Source of the DNA: Flavobacteriaceae bacterium
GTDB lineage: Bacteria; Bacteroidota; Bacteroidia; Flavobacteriales; Flavobacteriaceae
Assembly: GCA_029238215.1 (NCBI GenBank)
Contig: JAQWGN010000017.1
Coordinates: forward strand, 1 to 64,000
DNA length: 64,000 nt
Direction: 5' to 3'
Positions within the stretch are counted from its first letter, which is position 1, and each line of letters opens with the position of its first letter. The notes below the pieces were generated by a model that was not told the origin of the DNA, did no database searches, and saw nothing but the letters and a program-made list of their open reading frames with translations. A program made the position numbers and the translations under genes. Of this stretch, positions 50,048 to 60,006 are shown in pieces.

Positions 50048-50714
50048 ATTGCTGGGTTTTAAAATAGTGAATGGCTTTTGCTACAACATGCGCTGTTTTG
50101 GGGCTATTCGCAACGTGTACTTCTTTTGGTTTTTGTTTAAAGGCTTTAGCTGTTGTAGTACCAATACAAAAGCAAATACTTTGGCTTAGGTCGTTGTATT
50201 GTTCGTAGCTTTCAACACCACTTGGACTAAAAAATAGCACAGCATCAGGGCGTTCATTAAATACCTTACGCACCTTTTTTGTATGATAAACAATGATTTC
50301 TTTAAAATCACATGTCCACTGGGTCATTTTTTCAGAAAAAAGTGACATCCTCCGATTCCCGCAAAAATGCAAAAAAGAACCTTTTTTATCCATTTTTTCA
50401 ATAAAATAGATTAATTCTGCCATATTTTGAGCTGTTTTGAATGGTTTTACGCCTTTTTCATTTAATAGGATTTCTGATGTTTCACCCACACATAATACCT
50501 TAGTCTCTTGCAACCAATTCACGTGTTTTAATACAAGATTGGTAGCATTTTTACTACTAAGAACCACAAAGGAACTTGGGGTTGGAATTTCAAATGGGAC
50601 AGCCTCAATAGAAATTGCATTATACCCAACATACGCCAAACCTGCATGGGTTATTCGCTCACGCAAACCTGCATCTAAAACTTTGGTTGCCAAAAGAACT
50701 GGTTTAGCCATCAA
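50040..50714 (-). CDS. hemD: Uroporphyrinogen-III synthase
   Basis: [62 protein letters not shown]; position between hemC and hemE. Confidence 0.92.
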   Translation of the reverse strand: MMAKPVLLATKVLDAGLRERITHAGLAYVGYNAISIEAVPFEIPTPSSFVVLSSKNATNLVLKHVNWLQETKVLCVGETSEILLNEKGVKPFKTAQNMAELIYFIEKMDKKGSFLHFCGNRRMSLFSEKMTQWTCDFKEIIVYHTKKVRKVFNERPDAVLFFSPSGVESYEQYNDLSQSICFCIGTTTAKAFKQKPKEVHVANSPKTAHVVAKAIHYFKTQQYA

Positions 50715-51606
50715 GTAATTTTTTAGCCCCTTGCTTTAGAAGCTGTTCGGCAGCATGCAGCCCTATACCCTCTTGATTGATTGGGAATAGTGCATCAAAA
50801 ACAAGTTGGTTTGTACCCTCCTTATGCGTAACACAGCCTTTGAAAGCGATTTTACCATCAATTTCTTGAGCAACAGCCCCGATAGGAGCAGTACACCCAC
50901 CCTCAAGCGTTCTTAAAAATTCACGTTCTTGGCTTACACAAAAGGCTGTTTCTGGGTGATTCAACGTGCTCAAAGAAGATTTTAATATCTGATTTGAGGC
51001 CAATCCGGTTACTAGTATTGCCCCTTGCGCAGGAGCGGGAATCATCCAGTCTAACACCAGGCTATTTACAGGAAGCACCTCCAATCGTTTAAGCCCTGCA
51101 AGAGCCATTATTGTACCGTGATGGGTTGATTCACTTAATTTTTTGAGCCGTGTAGGGACATTTCCTCTAATATCCACAATATGATGTGAAGGATATTTAA
51201 ACTTCCATTGAGCAGCCCTTCTCAAACTACTTGTAGCGATTACACAATCATCCGTCTCCCAAGAGATATTGTTTGGAACAAATACATCTTCGTAATGACC
51301 ACGCTCTGGAATAAAAAAGGGGATAATCCCTTCTGGAAATTGCGTAGGAACATCTTTCATGCTGTGTACTGCAATGTCCACTTCTTTTGCTAGTAAAGCT
51401 GTGTCTAATTCTTTGGTAAAAATGCCTTGTACCCCCATTTCATATAAGGGCTGCTGTTGCTGTTTGTCTCCTCCAGATTGAATAGGCACAAGCTCACTTT
51501 TAATCCCTATAGAAGTAAGTTGTGCTTGCACCCACCGTGCCTGCCATAGTGCAAGTGCGCTTCCACGTGTGCCAATACGGATTGGCTTATTCATGAGTTG
51601 AAACAT
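50704..51606 (-). CDS. hemC: Hydroxymethylbilane synthase
   Basis: IRIGTRGSALALWQARWVQAQL, GIFTKELDTALLAKEVDIAVHSMKDVPTQ, GNVPTRLKKL, LEGGCTAPIGAVA. Confidence 0.97.
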   Translation of the reverse strand: MFQLMNKPIRIGTRGSALALWQARWVQAQLTSIGIKSELVPIQSGGDKQQQQPLYEMGVQGIFTKELDTALLAKEVDIAVHSMKDVPTQFPEGIIPFFIPERGHYEDVFVPNNISWETDDCVIATSSLRRAAQWKFKYPSHHIVDIRGNVPTRLKKLSESTHHGTIMALAGLKRLEVLPVNSLVLDWMIPAPAQGAILVTGLASNQILKSSLSTLNHPETAFCVSQEREFLRTLEGGCTAPIGAVAQEIDGKIAFKGCVTHKEGTNQLVFDALFPINQEGIGLHAAEQLLKQGAKKLLDG

Positions 51607-52873
51607 TAAAAAGCGTTTCGAGTGCTTTTACACTTTCAACCGTATTTTCACTTTCACGTAAGTGATTCGCCATTCTATTGGTAAGTTTTTGGATAAGGCG
51701 TTCCGAAACTGCTACTGCATGGTCAGAATTTAACGAAGGATTTTTTTTGCGCTGAGCTTCCAACTCTTGTTGTTGAATATCAACCATTAGTTTTTTAACA
51801 GCCTGCAGGGCAGGAGCAAATTTTCGTGTCTCCATCCATTGGTTAAACTCAACGATTGCAGATTCAATAATTTGTGTTGCCTTGGGGACATGTGCCTTTC
51901 GCGCAAGAAGCGTTTTGTCAGACATTTTGGATAATTCATCCAAATGAAGTAAGGATACGTTAGGCAATTCTTCCACGTTGGAATGAACGTTTTTGGGCAT
52001 CGATAAGTCGAGGATAAGTAAGGGCTTATCAGAATGGATTAACGATTTAGCAATGGTTGGTTTTTCTGCACCCGTTGCAACAATAAGAATATCTGCTTTT
52101 CGAATTTCGACGGGTAAATCTGCATAGTCTTTCACTTCAATAGCAAATTTTCCAGCAAGTTGTTCGGCACGTTCACGAGTCCTATTTATTAGGATAATGT
52201 TTTTGTTTTTGGTGTGCTTAACAAGGTTCTCACAAGTGTTTCGACCAATTTTTCCAACACCAAAAAGGACAATCTTTTTGTCATCCAAATCGGGGATGGT
52301 ATCTAACATATAACGCACAGAAACATAAGAAACTGACGTTGCTCCCGATGATAATTCCGTTTCGTTTTTTATGCGTTTACTGGCTTGCAATACCGCATTG
52401 AATAAGCGTTCCATATAGGGGTTAAGCATCTGATGCTTTTTGGACAACTTAAAGCTCTGCTTTAGTTGTGCAATGATTTCAAAATCGCCAAGTATCTGAC
52501 TATCTAATCCAGTACCAACTTTAAACAAATGCGCTATTGCGTTGTTTCCTTTATGAGTGAAGCCTATTTTTTTAAAATCTGCTACGGTTCCCCTTGAGTG
52601 TTTACACAATAAATGGATAAGCGCATCTACGTTTTTTGCTTGTGCATAAATTTCGGTACGGTTACAAGTTGAGCTTATCACCAATGAAGAAATCCCTTCA
52701 GCTTGCGCATCCTTATAGATATACGGAACTACCTTTGAAGGCAAGCTAAACGTACCACGAAGAACAGCGTCTGCTTTTTTATAGCTAACACCAATACAAT
52801 AAAAAGGATCCGTTACCGGCATATGGTTTTTACTTGCAGCACAAAAATAACGTACAGCGGTCTTAAAAAACAA
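51587..52873 (-). CDS. hemA: Glutamyl-tRNA reductase
   Basis: STCNRTEIYAQ, GTGLDSQILGDFEIIAQLKQSF, GATSVSYVSVRYML, VLFGVGKIGRNTCENLVKH, LILDLSMPKNV. Confidence 0.96.
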   Translation of the reverse strand: MFFKTAVRYFCAASKNHMPVTDPFYCIGVSYKKADAVLRGTFSLPSKVVPYIYKDAQAEGISSLVISSTCNRTEIYAQAKNVDALIHLLCKHSRGTVADFKKIGFTHKGNNAIAHLFKVGTGLDSQILGDFEIIAQLKQSFKLSKKHQMLNPYMERLFNAVLQASKRIKNETELSSGATSVSYVSVRYMLDTIPDLDDKKIVLFGVGKIGRNTCENLVKHTKNKNIILINRTRERAEQLAGKFAIEVKDYADLPVEIRKADILIVATGAEKPTIAKSLIHSDKPLLILDLSMPKNVHSNVEELPNVSLLHLDELSKMSDKTLLARKAHVPKATQIIESAIVEFNQWMETRKFAPALQAVKKLMVDIQQQELEAQRKKNPSLNSDHAVAVSERLIQKLTNRMANHLRESENTVESVKALETLFNVSTHE

Positions 52874-52942
52874 CGCTAAAAGTACTTTTTCTATCGCTAT
52901 TGGGGTTCATTAAACAACGCTTAAATCAACGAATTTTCTTTG

Positions 52943-52950
52943 TACATTTG
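52943..52950 (+). promoter_or_regulatory. TAnnTTTG -7 box (TACATTTG) upstream of AraC regulator
   Basis: Exact consensus match, 28 nt before MAKENN ATG; inside ORF-caller N-term MYICLN. Confidence 0.5.
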
Positions 52951-52978
52951 TTTAAATATCAAACAAGAAACAATAGCT

Positions 52979-53866
52979 ATGGCTAAGGAAAACAACGCTT
53001 TACGTCCCAGAACGGATCAGTTAATTGAAGACGGGTTTTATATTTTAACTTACGATAATACCGCAATAGACACCCAGCACATTGTGCGTCATGTAGACGC
53101 TAGCTTGATTCAGTTTCACTTTTGTTTTAGAGGAAGCGCAACCTTTAATTTTAATCAACGTTCATACAGCCTACCCTTGCTTGACGAACACGTATTACTG
53201 CTTTACAACCCTCAGCGAGACTTACCTATGGAGTTAGATGTAGCGCCCAACACACAGCTTGTTACCGTACTCATTTCTATTAAAAAATTTCATAGTTTGT
53301 TTTCACAAGAAGCCAATCAAATAAGTTTTTTGTCTGATGAGAACATCAATAAAAAGTATTATAAGGATCACAATATTACCCCATCAATGGCTGTGGTTTT
53401 AAGTCAAATATTAAACCATCAACCCAATGCAATGATGGGAAGGTTGTATTTGAAGGGCAAAGTATACGAATTATTGAGTTTATACTTCAACCCTATCGAG
53501 GCTACAGACATTTCTGAATGCCCTTTCTTGGTCGATGAAGAAAACGTACGAAAAATTCGTAATGCCAAACAAATTATGTTAGATCGAATGACCGATCCGC
53601 CAAGCTTACAAGCACTTGCCCATGAAATAGGACTTAGCTTAAAAAAACTCAAAGAAGGCTTTAAGCAATTGTATGGAAATACGGTTTATCAATTTGTTTT
53701 AGATCACAAAATGAACCATGCAAGACAACTTCTTGTCACAGGATCACATAATGTAAACGAAGTAGCTCTTGAGCTGGGATACAGTAATTCAAGCCATTTT
53801 ATTGATGCTTTTAAAAAGAAGTTTGGTACAACGCCAAAAAAATACCTATTGTCTTTATCTTCGTAG
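52979..53866 (+). CDS. AraC family transcriptional regulator
   Basis: C-terminal HTH: PSLQALAHEIGLSLKKLKEGFKQLYGNTVYQFVLDHKMNHARQLLVTGSHNVNEVALELGYSNSSHFIDAFKKKFGTTPKKYL; start MAKENNALRP. Confidence 0.95.
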   Translation: MAKENNALRPRTDQLIEDGFYILTYDNTAIDTQHIVRHVDASLIQFHFCFRGSATFNFNQRSYSLPLLDEHVLLLYNPQRDLPMELDVAPNTQLVTVLISIKKFHSLFSQEANQISFLSDENINKKYYKDHNITPSMAVVLSQILNHQPNAMMGRLYLKGKVYELLSLYFNPIEATDISECPFLVDEENVRKIRNAKQIMLDRMTDPPSLQALAHEIGLSLKKLKEGFKQLYGNTVYQFVLDHKMNHARQLLVTGSHNVNEVALELGYSNSSHFIDAFKKKFGTTPKKYLLSLSS

Positions 53867-53880
53867 CGAAAAATGTTGCT

Positions 53881-54900
53881 ATGAAAGGAGTATTGTTGGT
53901 GAATTTGGGTTCCCCTAAAAGTCCCACCCCTAAAGACGTTAAAGCATATTTGGAAGAATTTTTAATGGACGAGCGCGTAATCGACGCGCCCAAATGGTTT
54001 CGAACCTTTTTGGTGAAAGGGATTATTTTAAATACACGTCCGAAACGTTCGGCTAAGGCCTATAAAAAGATTTGGTGGGATGAAGGATCGCCACTTATTG
54101 TATTATCGAAACGATTACAAGAAAAAGTAAAGGAAAAAACATCTGTTCCAATTGCACTTGCTATGCGCTATGGACAACCATCTATAGCCACGGGCTTGGA
54201 AGAGCTTTCCAAACAGGGCGTAAATGAAGTGTTACTGGTTCCACTATACCCTCAACACGCCATGGCTACCACGGAAACCATTATTGTTTTAGCGGAGGAA
54301 ATTAGAGCGAAGCAATACCCCAACATGTCGTTTACGCATCTGCCAGCATTTTATCATCACGCTGATTATATACGTGTGCTTTCACATTCCATTCAAGAGT
54401 ATTTACAAGATAAGCCATGGGAGCACCTTCTGTTTTCTTACCACGGAATACCAGAACGGCACATTCGAAAGACAGATATTACAAAGTCACATTGTAAAAT
54501 TGATGGGCAATGTTGCCAAACGGCTTCTGAAGCGCATACCTATTGTTATCGTCATCAATGCTACGAAACAACAAAGCAAGTTGCGGAGTATTTAGAGCTT
54601 CGTCCGGGAACCTATTCTACTTCGTTTCAGTCTAGATTAGCTGGCGATAAATGGCTCCGACCGTATACGGACAAGACTGTGGAGGCTTTTGCTAAAGAGG
54701 GCACCAAACAGCTTGCTGTTGTCACCCCTGCGTTTATTTCAGATTGTTTAGAAACTCTTGAAGAAATTGGCATGGAGGCAAAAGAAGATTTTGAAGAAAA
54801 AGGAGGAGAAGAAATGCACGTTGTACCTTGTATAAATGATAGAGATGATTGGGTAAATGTACTTAGTCGTTGGATTGACGAATGGGCTACAGCATCCTAA
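53881..54900 (+). CDS. hemH: Ferrochelatase
   Basis: GVLLVNLGSPKSPTPKDVKAYLEEFLMD, VLLVPLYPQHAMATTET, LLFSYHGIPERHIRK, TSFQSRLAGDKWLRPYT, VVTPAFISDCLETLEEI. Confidence 0.97.
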   Translation: MKGVLLVNLGSPKSPTPKDVKAYLEEFLMDERVIDAPKWFRTFLVKGIILNTRPKRSAKAYKKIWWDEGSPLIVLSKRLQEKVKEKTSVPIALAMRYGQPSIATGLEELSKQGVNEVLLVPLYPQHAMATTETIIVLAEEIRAKQYPNMSFTHLPAFYHHADYIRVLSHSIQEYLQDKPWEHLLFSYHGIPERHIRKTDITKSHCKIDGQCCQTASEAHTYCYRHQCYETTKQVAEYLELRPGTYSTSFQSRLAGDKWLRPYTDKTVEAFAKEGTKQLAVVTPAFISDCLETLEEIGMEAKEDFEEKGGEEMHVVPCINDRDDWVNVLSRWIDEWATAS

Positions 54901-54933
54901 TCTAGAAAATAATGTACCTTTAGATCAACTTGT

Positions 54934-55482
54934 TTGCACGTGGAAGCCTATAACTACATAAAAGCCCTTCATTTAATTTTTGTAATCACTTATTTTGCGG
55001 GGTTGTTTTACATACCACGCCTTATGGTATATCAAGTTGAAGCAGCAACTCGTCCCAAAGCCGAAGCGGATATCTTGCTCCCACAACTTCAACTTATGAT
55101 GCGTCGTTTATGGACCATTATAACGGTTCCCTCAGGAATATTAGCGACTATATTTGCCGTTTGGCTGCTTGTACTTATGCCTGTTTGGCTTGCACAACCA
55201 TGGATGTGGGTTAAACTTGTTTTTGTGGGACTATTGTTACTATATCATGCCAAAACTCATCAGTTTTACAAGCAATTTTTACGCAACGAGCAACCTCATA
55301 ACGCTACTTTTTTTCGCATTTGGAATGAAGGCGCCACATTAATTTTATTTGCGGTTGTTTTTTTAGCGATTCTTAAAAATAGCGTGCATTGGATTTTTGG
55401 AATCCTTGGTCTTATTGGTCTTGCCGCTTTACTGATGCTTGGCATACGTCTTTACAAGCGTTACCGAACATCAAAACTGTAA
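54934..55482 (+). CDS. hemJ: CopD/HemJ family membrane protein, candidate protoporphyrinogen oxidase
   Basis: YIKALHLIFVITYFAGLFYIPRLMVYQVEA, LMMRRLWTIITVPSGILATIFAVWLL, WVKLVFVGLLLLYHAKTHQFYKQFL; follows hemH. Confidence 0.8.
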   Translation: MHVEAYNYIKALHLIFVITYFAGLFYIPRLMVYQVEAATRPKAEADILLPQLQLMMRRLWTIITVPSGILATIFAVWLLVLMPVWLAQPWMWVKLVFVGLLLLYHAKTHQFYKQFLRNEQPHNATFFRIWNEGATLILFAVVFLAILKNSVHWIFGILGLIGLAALLMLGIRLYKRYRTSKL

Positions 55483-55485
55483 CCA

Positions 55486-56929
55486 TATGCGGTTACTTTC
55501 ACTTCGCGGCCGAATTTTTATTTCCCTCATTTTCCTTGTGGTAATCGCTTCGTTATTGATAGCAGGAGTAACGATTTTTCAGTATAGCGAACAATCAAAC
55601 ACCTATCATGAACAACGTTTGGAGCGTAAGGAAAATCAATTAACAAAACGAATTTCCTATATCCTTAAGGGGTCAACGGTGCCAGTAACATCAGAAAATG
55701 TAGCGGTTGTTTTTGAGGGTTATATGGATCAGACAGCCGATGTATTAAATATAAACTTTAAGCTGTTTAGTCTTAATGGTGTATTGATTGGATCAACACA
55801 AGTCATGGAGTCTAATGCGCTATCCTTTTTACCAAAGGAATTATTACAGCAATTAGACTCAAGCCCAAAAGATCGTTTTATTGATGTAAGCAACATTGAT
55901 GGCATCCGGTCAAGATCATCATACTTTTATATTTTTAATGCCAACGAAGTTCCAATTGCTATTGTAAACGTCCCTTATTTTGATGATGACTCCTTGAGCT
56001 CTATGGAGCTTAGGGCTTTTCTGTTTAGACTAATCCCTGTATATGTCATCATGCTTATTATTGCTATTGTACTGGCCTTTATAGTGTCCTCCTACGTAAC
56101 AAGATCTTTAGAAACGATCAGTCATAAGCTTAATCAGACCAAGTTGACAAAAACAAACACCAAAATTGAGTTGACCAAAGCGAGTAGGGAAATTTCAGCG
56201 TTGGTTGATGCCTACAATGGAATGGTAGAGGAATTGGAACAAAGCGCTGTAAAACTTGCCAAATCACAACGTGAGGCAGCCTGGAGAGAAATGGCAAAAC
56301 AAGTAGCGCATGAAATTAAAAACCCATTAACTCCAATGCGATTGACCATACAGCATTTTGAACAACAAGCGGCAAAGGGCATTTTAGCTTCTGACGATAA
56401 GGTGCATGAGTTTTGCCAATCGCTTATCCAACAAATTGACACGATGACCGCCATAGCTTCTGCATTTTCTCAATTTGCCGCGATGCCTACTGGGCAGTCT
56501 GAACGAATTAATGTTGTCACAACGGTTCAGCGCGCATTGGAACTTTATAAAGAAGCGCCAATAACATTTGACAGTAGTGAAAAAAGCATTTTTGCAAACC
56601 TAGACGCCAATCAACTACTTCGCATTGTAAACAATCTTGTTAGTAATGCCATTCAAGCAGTTGAAGATGTTTCGCAACCAAAAGTAAGGGTAGCAATTTC
56701 TATTATCAAGGATAATGTGGTTTTGTCTGTTAAAGACAATGGTATTGGGGTTTCAGAAATGGATCGTGCTCGTATATTTGAACCTACATTTACCACTAAG
56801 ACAAGCGGTATGGGACTGGGGCTTAGTATGGTTAAATCTATTGTCGATAGCTTTGACGGATCGGTTCACTTTAGGTCAAAACCAGGAATTGAAACATGTT
56901 TTGAGGTCCACTTTCCACGAGTAGATTAA
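55486..56929 (+). CDS. Membrane sensor histidine kinase (HAMP, HisKA, HATPase_c)
   Basis: AWREMAKQVAHEIKNPLTPMRLTIQHFEQ, NNLVSNAIQAVEDV, VKDNGIGVSEMDRARIFEPTFTTKTSGMGLGLSMVKSIVDSFDG. Confidence 0.94.
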
Positions 56930-57657
56930 TCCTCAATATTTGCTTTAATCGTTTTTTCTAAATCTTCTAGCGTTTCTGATACCGTATCACTTGAAAAATG
57001 AATGGGAGGATGTACTTTAAGTTTCACGAAAGCGCCTAATCCCATGGGAAATGAGCCATATTGTGAAAGTTTCCATGAGTGACTAATCGATATACCAACA
57101 AGTTTTGCATCAGGCATGACAGCCATCAATTCTTTTAACCCCCCAAGTTTAAAGGCCTTGGGTTGGTGGGTTCTGCTTCGTGTTCCTTCTGGGAAAATCA
57201 CAACACTTTCCTTATTGGCTGATAACATTTTCCCAAAAGCTTTTATTTGCCCTAAGGCCTCTTTTGGTTTTTTTCTGTCAATAAGCACAGCCCCTCCATT
57301 TTTAAGGTTAAAAGAAATACTGGGAATCCCCTTGCCTAACTCCTTTTTACCAACAAATTTAGGGTGTATTTTACGAAAGCACCATATAAGCGGCGGTATG
57401 TCGTAGGTGCTTTGATGGTTGGCCACAAAAATATAGGATTGCCCTTTTTCTAAGGAAAATGGCATATCAAATTTAAAACGAGTACCCAAAATATTGAGAC
57501 AACGAAGCAGTAAAAAATTGAGGAGAACTACGCTAGCCTTGTGTGCTCTTACACTAAAAGTAAAGCATATGCGTTGTAGCCCATCAAATACGACAAGGCA
57601 ACTACCAAAAAAAAGGTAGTAGACTACGCTAAGCGGATATGATATTAGCTTAGCCAT
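56926..57657 (-). CDS. 1-acyl-sn-glycerol-3-phosphate acyltransferase (PlsC family)
   Basis: FVANHQSTYDIPPLIW, SVVIFPEGTRSRTHQPKAFKLGGLKELMAVM. Confidence 0.93.
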   Translation of the reverse strand: MAKLISYPLSVVYYLFFGSCLVVFDGLQRICFTFSVRAHKASVVLLNFLLLRCLNILGTRFKFDMPFSLEKGQSYIFVANHQSTYDIPPLIWCFRKIHPKFVGKKELGKGIPSISFNLKNGGAVLIDRKKPKEALGQIKAFGKMLSANKESVVIFPEGTRSRTHQPKAFKLGGLKELMAVMPDAKLVGISISHSWKLSQYGSFPMGLGAFVKLKVHPPIHFSSDTVSETLEDLEKTIKANIED

Positions 57658-57665
57658 TGAGTTTA

Positions 57666-58076
57666 TTAACAGTGTGTGTTGTAGGCTTCTTTTAGGTTTT
57701 CAGCAATTAACTCTGCTGGGCGTCCTTCAATGTGATGACGCTCTAACATATGGACGAGCTCACCATCTTTAAATAAAGCAATACTAGGCGATGAAGGAGG
57801 AAATGGAACCATTTGCCCACGTGCTTCTGCAGTAGCTTGTTGATCTACACCTGCAAACACCGTTATAAGTTGACTGGGTGTTTTGTCATTGTCTAGCGAC
57901 ATACGCGCTCCTGGACGGGCATTGGCAGCCGCACAACCACAAACGGAATTAACTACTACTAGTGTAGTTCCGTTTTGACTTAGTGCTGTTTTTACATTTT
58001 CTGGGGTGGTACATTGAGAAAAACCTACGGCTGTTAGTTCGTCGCGCATAGGTTGTACAATTTCGGCAGGATACAT
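57666..58076 (-). CDS. BrxA/BrxB family bacilliredoxin
   Basis: MYPAEIVQPMRDELTAVGFSQCTTPENVKTAL, VVVNSVCGCAAANARPGA, TVFAGVDQQATAEARGQMVPFPPSSPSIALFKDGELVHMLERHHIEGR. Confidence 0.96.
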   Translation of the reverse strand: MYPAEIVQPMRDELTAVGFSQCTTPENVKTALSQNGTTLVVVNSVCGCAAANARPGARMSLDNDKTPSQLITVFAGVDQQATAEARGQMVPFPPSSPSIALFKDGELVHMLERHHIEGRPAELIAENLKEAYNTHC

Positions 58077-58116
58077 AGCAATTAATTTAGAGTGTAAAGA
58101 TAAGGAAGCTAATGGA

Positions 58117-58638
58117 TTATTTTACACGCTCGCAGTACACCATATAGTACCTAGGTGTAATGTAGCGGAGCAATGGTCGAATCCCAATTTTTGAATAGTC
58201 AGTAGAGGCCCATGTAAGGCTATCTTTGATTTGCCATCCCGAATGTTTTAATAAATAATCAAATTGTTTTTTCTCGAACTCATGATAGTGTTTATCCCAA
58301 TCGTCTTTTTCGTTCCAATATGCCGAAGCAAACCACAATTTAAGGGGGACAGAAGCAATTAGCTTGTCACATTTAATGCGGGAAAGAATGTTAAAAGGGG
58401 CTAGCATATGTTCAAAAATCTCAAAAGCAGTTATACAGTCAACATTAGGAGCTAAAAAGCGTTCATAGTCCGTATCAAGGTTTTCCCCTTTGGTGCTTTG
58501 CACGCTAAACCCCGAGGTATTTAGCAGCTCTGAGAGCGGGTTTGGGGTGCCCAAATCTAATAACGAAGCATCTTCAGGCAAGTGTTTTTTTGCAAAAGCA
58601 ATAGTTTTTTTAAAACGACGATCTTTTGGTGTAAGCAT
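58117..58638 (-). CDS. SAM-dependent methyltransferase
   Basis: ASLLDLGTPNPLSELLNTSGFSVQSTKGENLDTDYE, DCITAFEIFEHMLAPFNIL. Confidence 0.82.
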   Translation of the reverse strand: MLTPKDRRFKKTIAFAKKHLPEDASLLDLGTPNPLSELLNTSGFSVQSTKGENLDTDYERFLAPNVDCITAFEIFEHMLAPFNILSRIKCDKLIASVPLKLWFASAYWNEKDDWDKHYHEFEKKQFDYLLKHSGWQIKDSLTWASTDYSKIGIRPLLRYITPRYYMVYCERVK

Positions 58639-58692
58639 CTAGTATTGAAAATTTAATGCTAAAGTAAAGATAAAATCCCCTAAAAACCTTTG

Positions 58693-58700
58693 TACTTTTG
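58693..58700 (+). promoter_or_regulatory. TAnnTTTG -7 box (TACTTTTG) 4 nt before ATG at 58705
   Basis: Exact consensus match; ORF-caller N-term MYFCI is translation of this element. Confidence 0.55.
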
Positions 58701-58704
58701 CATA

Positions 58705-59424
58705 ATGCGTTGGCTATTTGCATTTATCGGTTACATGATTTTCAGATTTCCTGGTGCATTGTTGGGTTTTTTTCTTGGTACCATATTAGAAGCTGGTAGT
58801 TCGGGTAGGATTCGTACTTCATTTCAAACCACCCGGGCCTCGGCGCAGGAATTCGAATTACGCCTGTTGGCGCTGGCTAGTATGGTTATTAGAGCTGATG
58901 GCAAAACCACTCAGTCAGAATTGGATTATGTACGGGCACAGTTTGTACAGTTTTTTGGTAAAGAGCGGGCAAATGAAATTTTTCGCGTTTATAACGCAGA
59001 ATTTAAGAAGACAGCAATATCTGCTGCTGAAATAGGAAATTTTTTAGTCTCTCGCACCCGATATGAGGCTCGATTGCAAATGCTTGATTTCTTATTTCGA
59101 ATTGCGAAAGCAGATGGGAAAGTCTCCCCTTCAGAGCTTACCAAGCTTAATGAGATTGCACTATACATGCGAATAAGCCCAGCGGATTTTTCCAGTATTA
59201 AGGCAATGTTTGTTGATCAAACAGATAGCGCATATACGATTCTGGAAGTATCTAAGGCATCGACGGATTCCGAAATCAAAAAAGCCTACAGAGTATTGGT
59301 TAAAAAGCACCATCCAGATAAAGTGCGTAATTTAGGGGCAGCAGCAGAAAAAGCTGCAAAGGAAAAATTTCAGCGCATACAACAAGCGTATGAAGCCATT
59401 AAAAACGAACGTGGATTTAATTAA
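58705..59424 (+). CDS. TerB-DnaJ (DjlA-like) co-chaperone
   Basis: LRLLALASMVIRADGKTTQSELDYVRAQFVQFFG (TerB) and AYTILEVSKASTDSEIKKAYRVLVKKHHPDKVRNLGAAAEKAAKEKFQRIQQAYEAI (J domain). Confidence 0.92.
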   Translation: MRWLFAFIGYMIFRFPGALLGFFLGTILEAGSSGRIRTSFQTTRASAQEFELRLLALASMVIRADGKTTQSELDYVRAQFVQFFGKERANEIFRVYNAEFKKTAISAAEIGNFLVSRTRYEARLQMLDFLFRIAKADGKVSPSELTKLNEIALYMRISPADFSSIKAMFVDQTDSAYTILEVSKASTDSEIKKAYRVLVKKHHPDKVRNLGAAAEKAAKEKFQRIQQAYEAIKNERGFN

Positions 59425-59427
59425 CAG

Positions 59428-60006
59428 ATGAACGATTTTCTTTTTTACACCAAACTGGGTCTGACCCATATCCTTAACAGTAATGCGTATGATCACTTAC
59501 TGCTTTTAGTAATTTTAAGTTTACCTTTTTTATACAAACAGCTAAAGCAACTTGTGGTGCTAATAACCGCTTTTACAGTGGGACACACCCTTGCTTTATG
59601 GGCCGCATCCTATGGAGTAATTCGTGTTTCTACGTCTTGGATTGAGTTATTGATACCAGTAACAATATTATTAACGGCATTGCATGTTTTGTATTGGAAC
59701 AACGCTATAAGTACTAAATCACCCATGGCATTTACGGTCCTGACTGTTTTTTTTGGTATTATTCACGGATTGGGCTTTTCTAGTTACTTTACCATGCTTT
59801 TTCCAAAAGATAGTATCGGGCTTCCGTTGCTTTATTTTACGTTAGGAATCGAACTTGCTCAGCTTTTAGCCGTGCTATTCGTTGTTATCATAAATACAAT
59901 TCTAAGTCATTTGGGAGTTAAAAAACGCGACCGTTTATTGGTAGGAAGTAGTGTGATTATCGGTATTTTAGTGCCCATCCTTATTTCATCAGTAAACACG
60001 TTATGA
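59428..60006 (+). CDS. HupE/UreJ family membrane protein
   Basis: GLTHILNSNAYDHLLLLVILSLPFL, VVLITAFTVGHTLALWAASYGVI, WIELLIPVTILLTALHVL, VFFGIIHGLGFSSYF. Confidence 0.9.
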   Translation: MNDFLFYTKLGLTHILNSNAYDHLLLLVILSLPFLYKQLKQLVVLITAFTVGHTLALWAASYGVIRVSTSWIELLIPVTILLTALHVLYWNNAISTKSPMAFTVLTVFFGIIHGLGFSSYFTMLFPKDSIGLPLLYFTLGIELAQLLAVLFVVIINTILSHLGVKKRDRLLVGSSVIIGILVPILISSVNTL

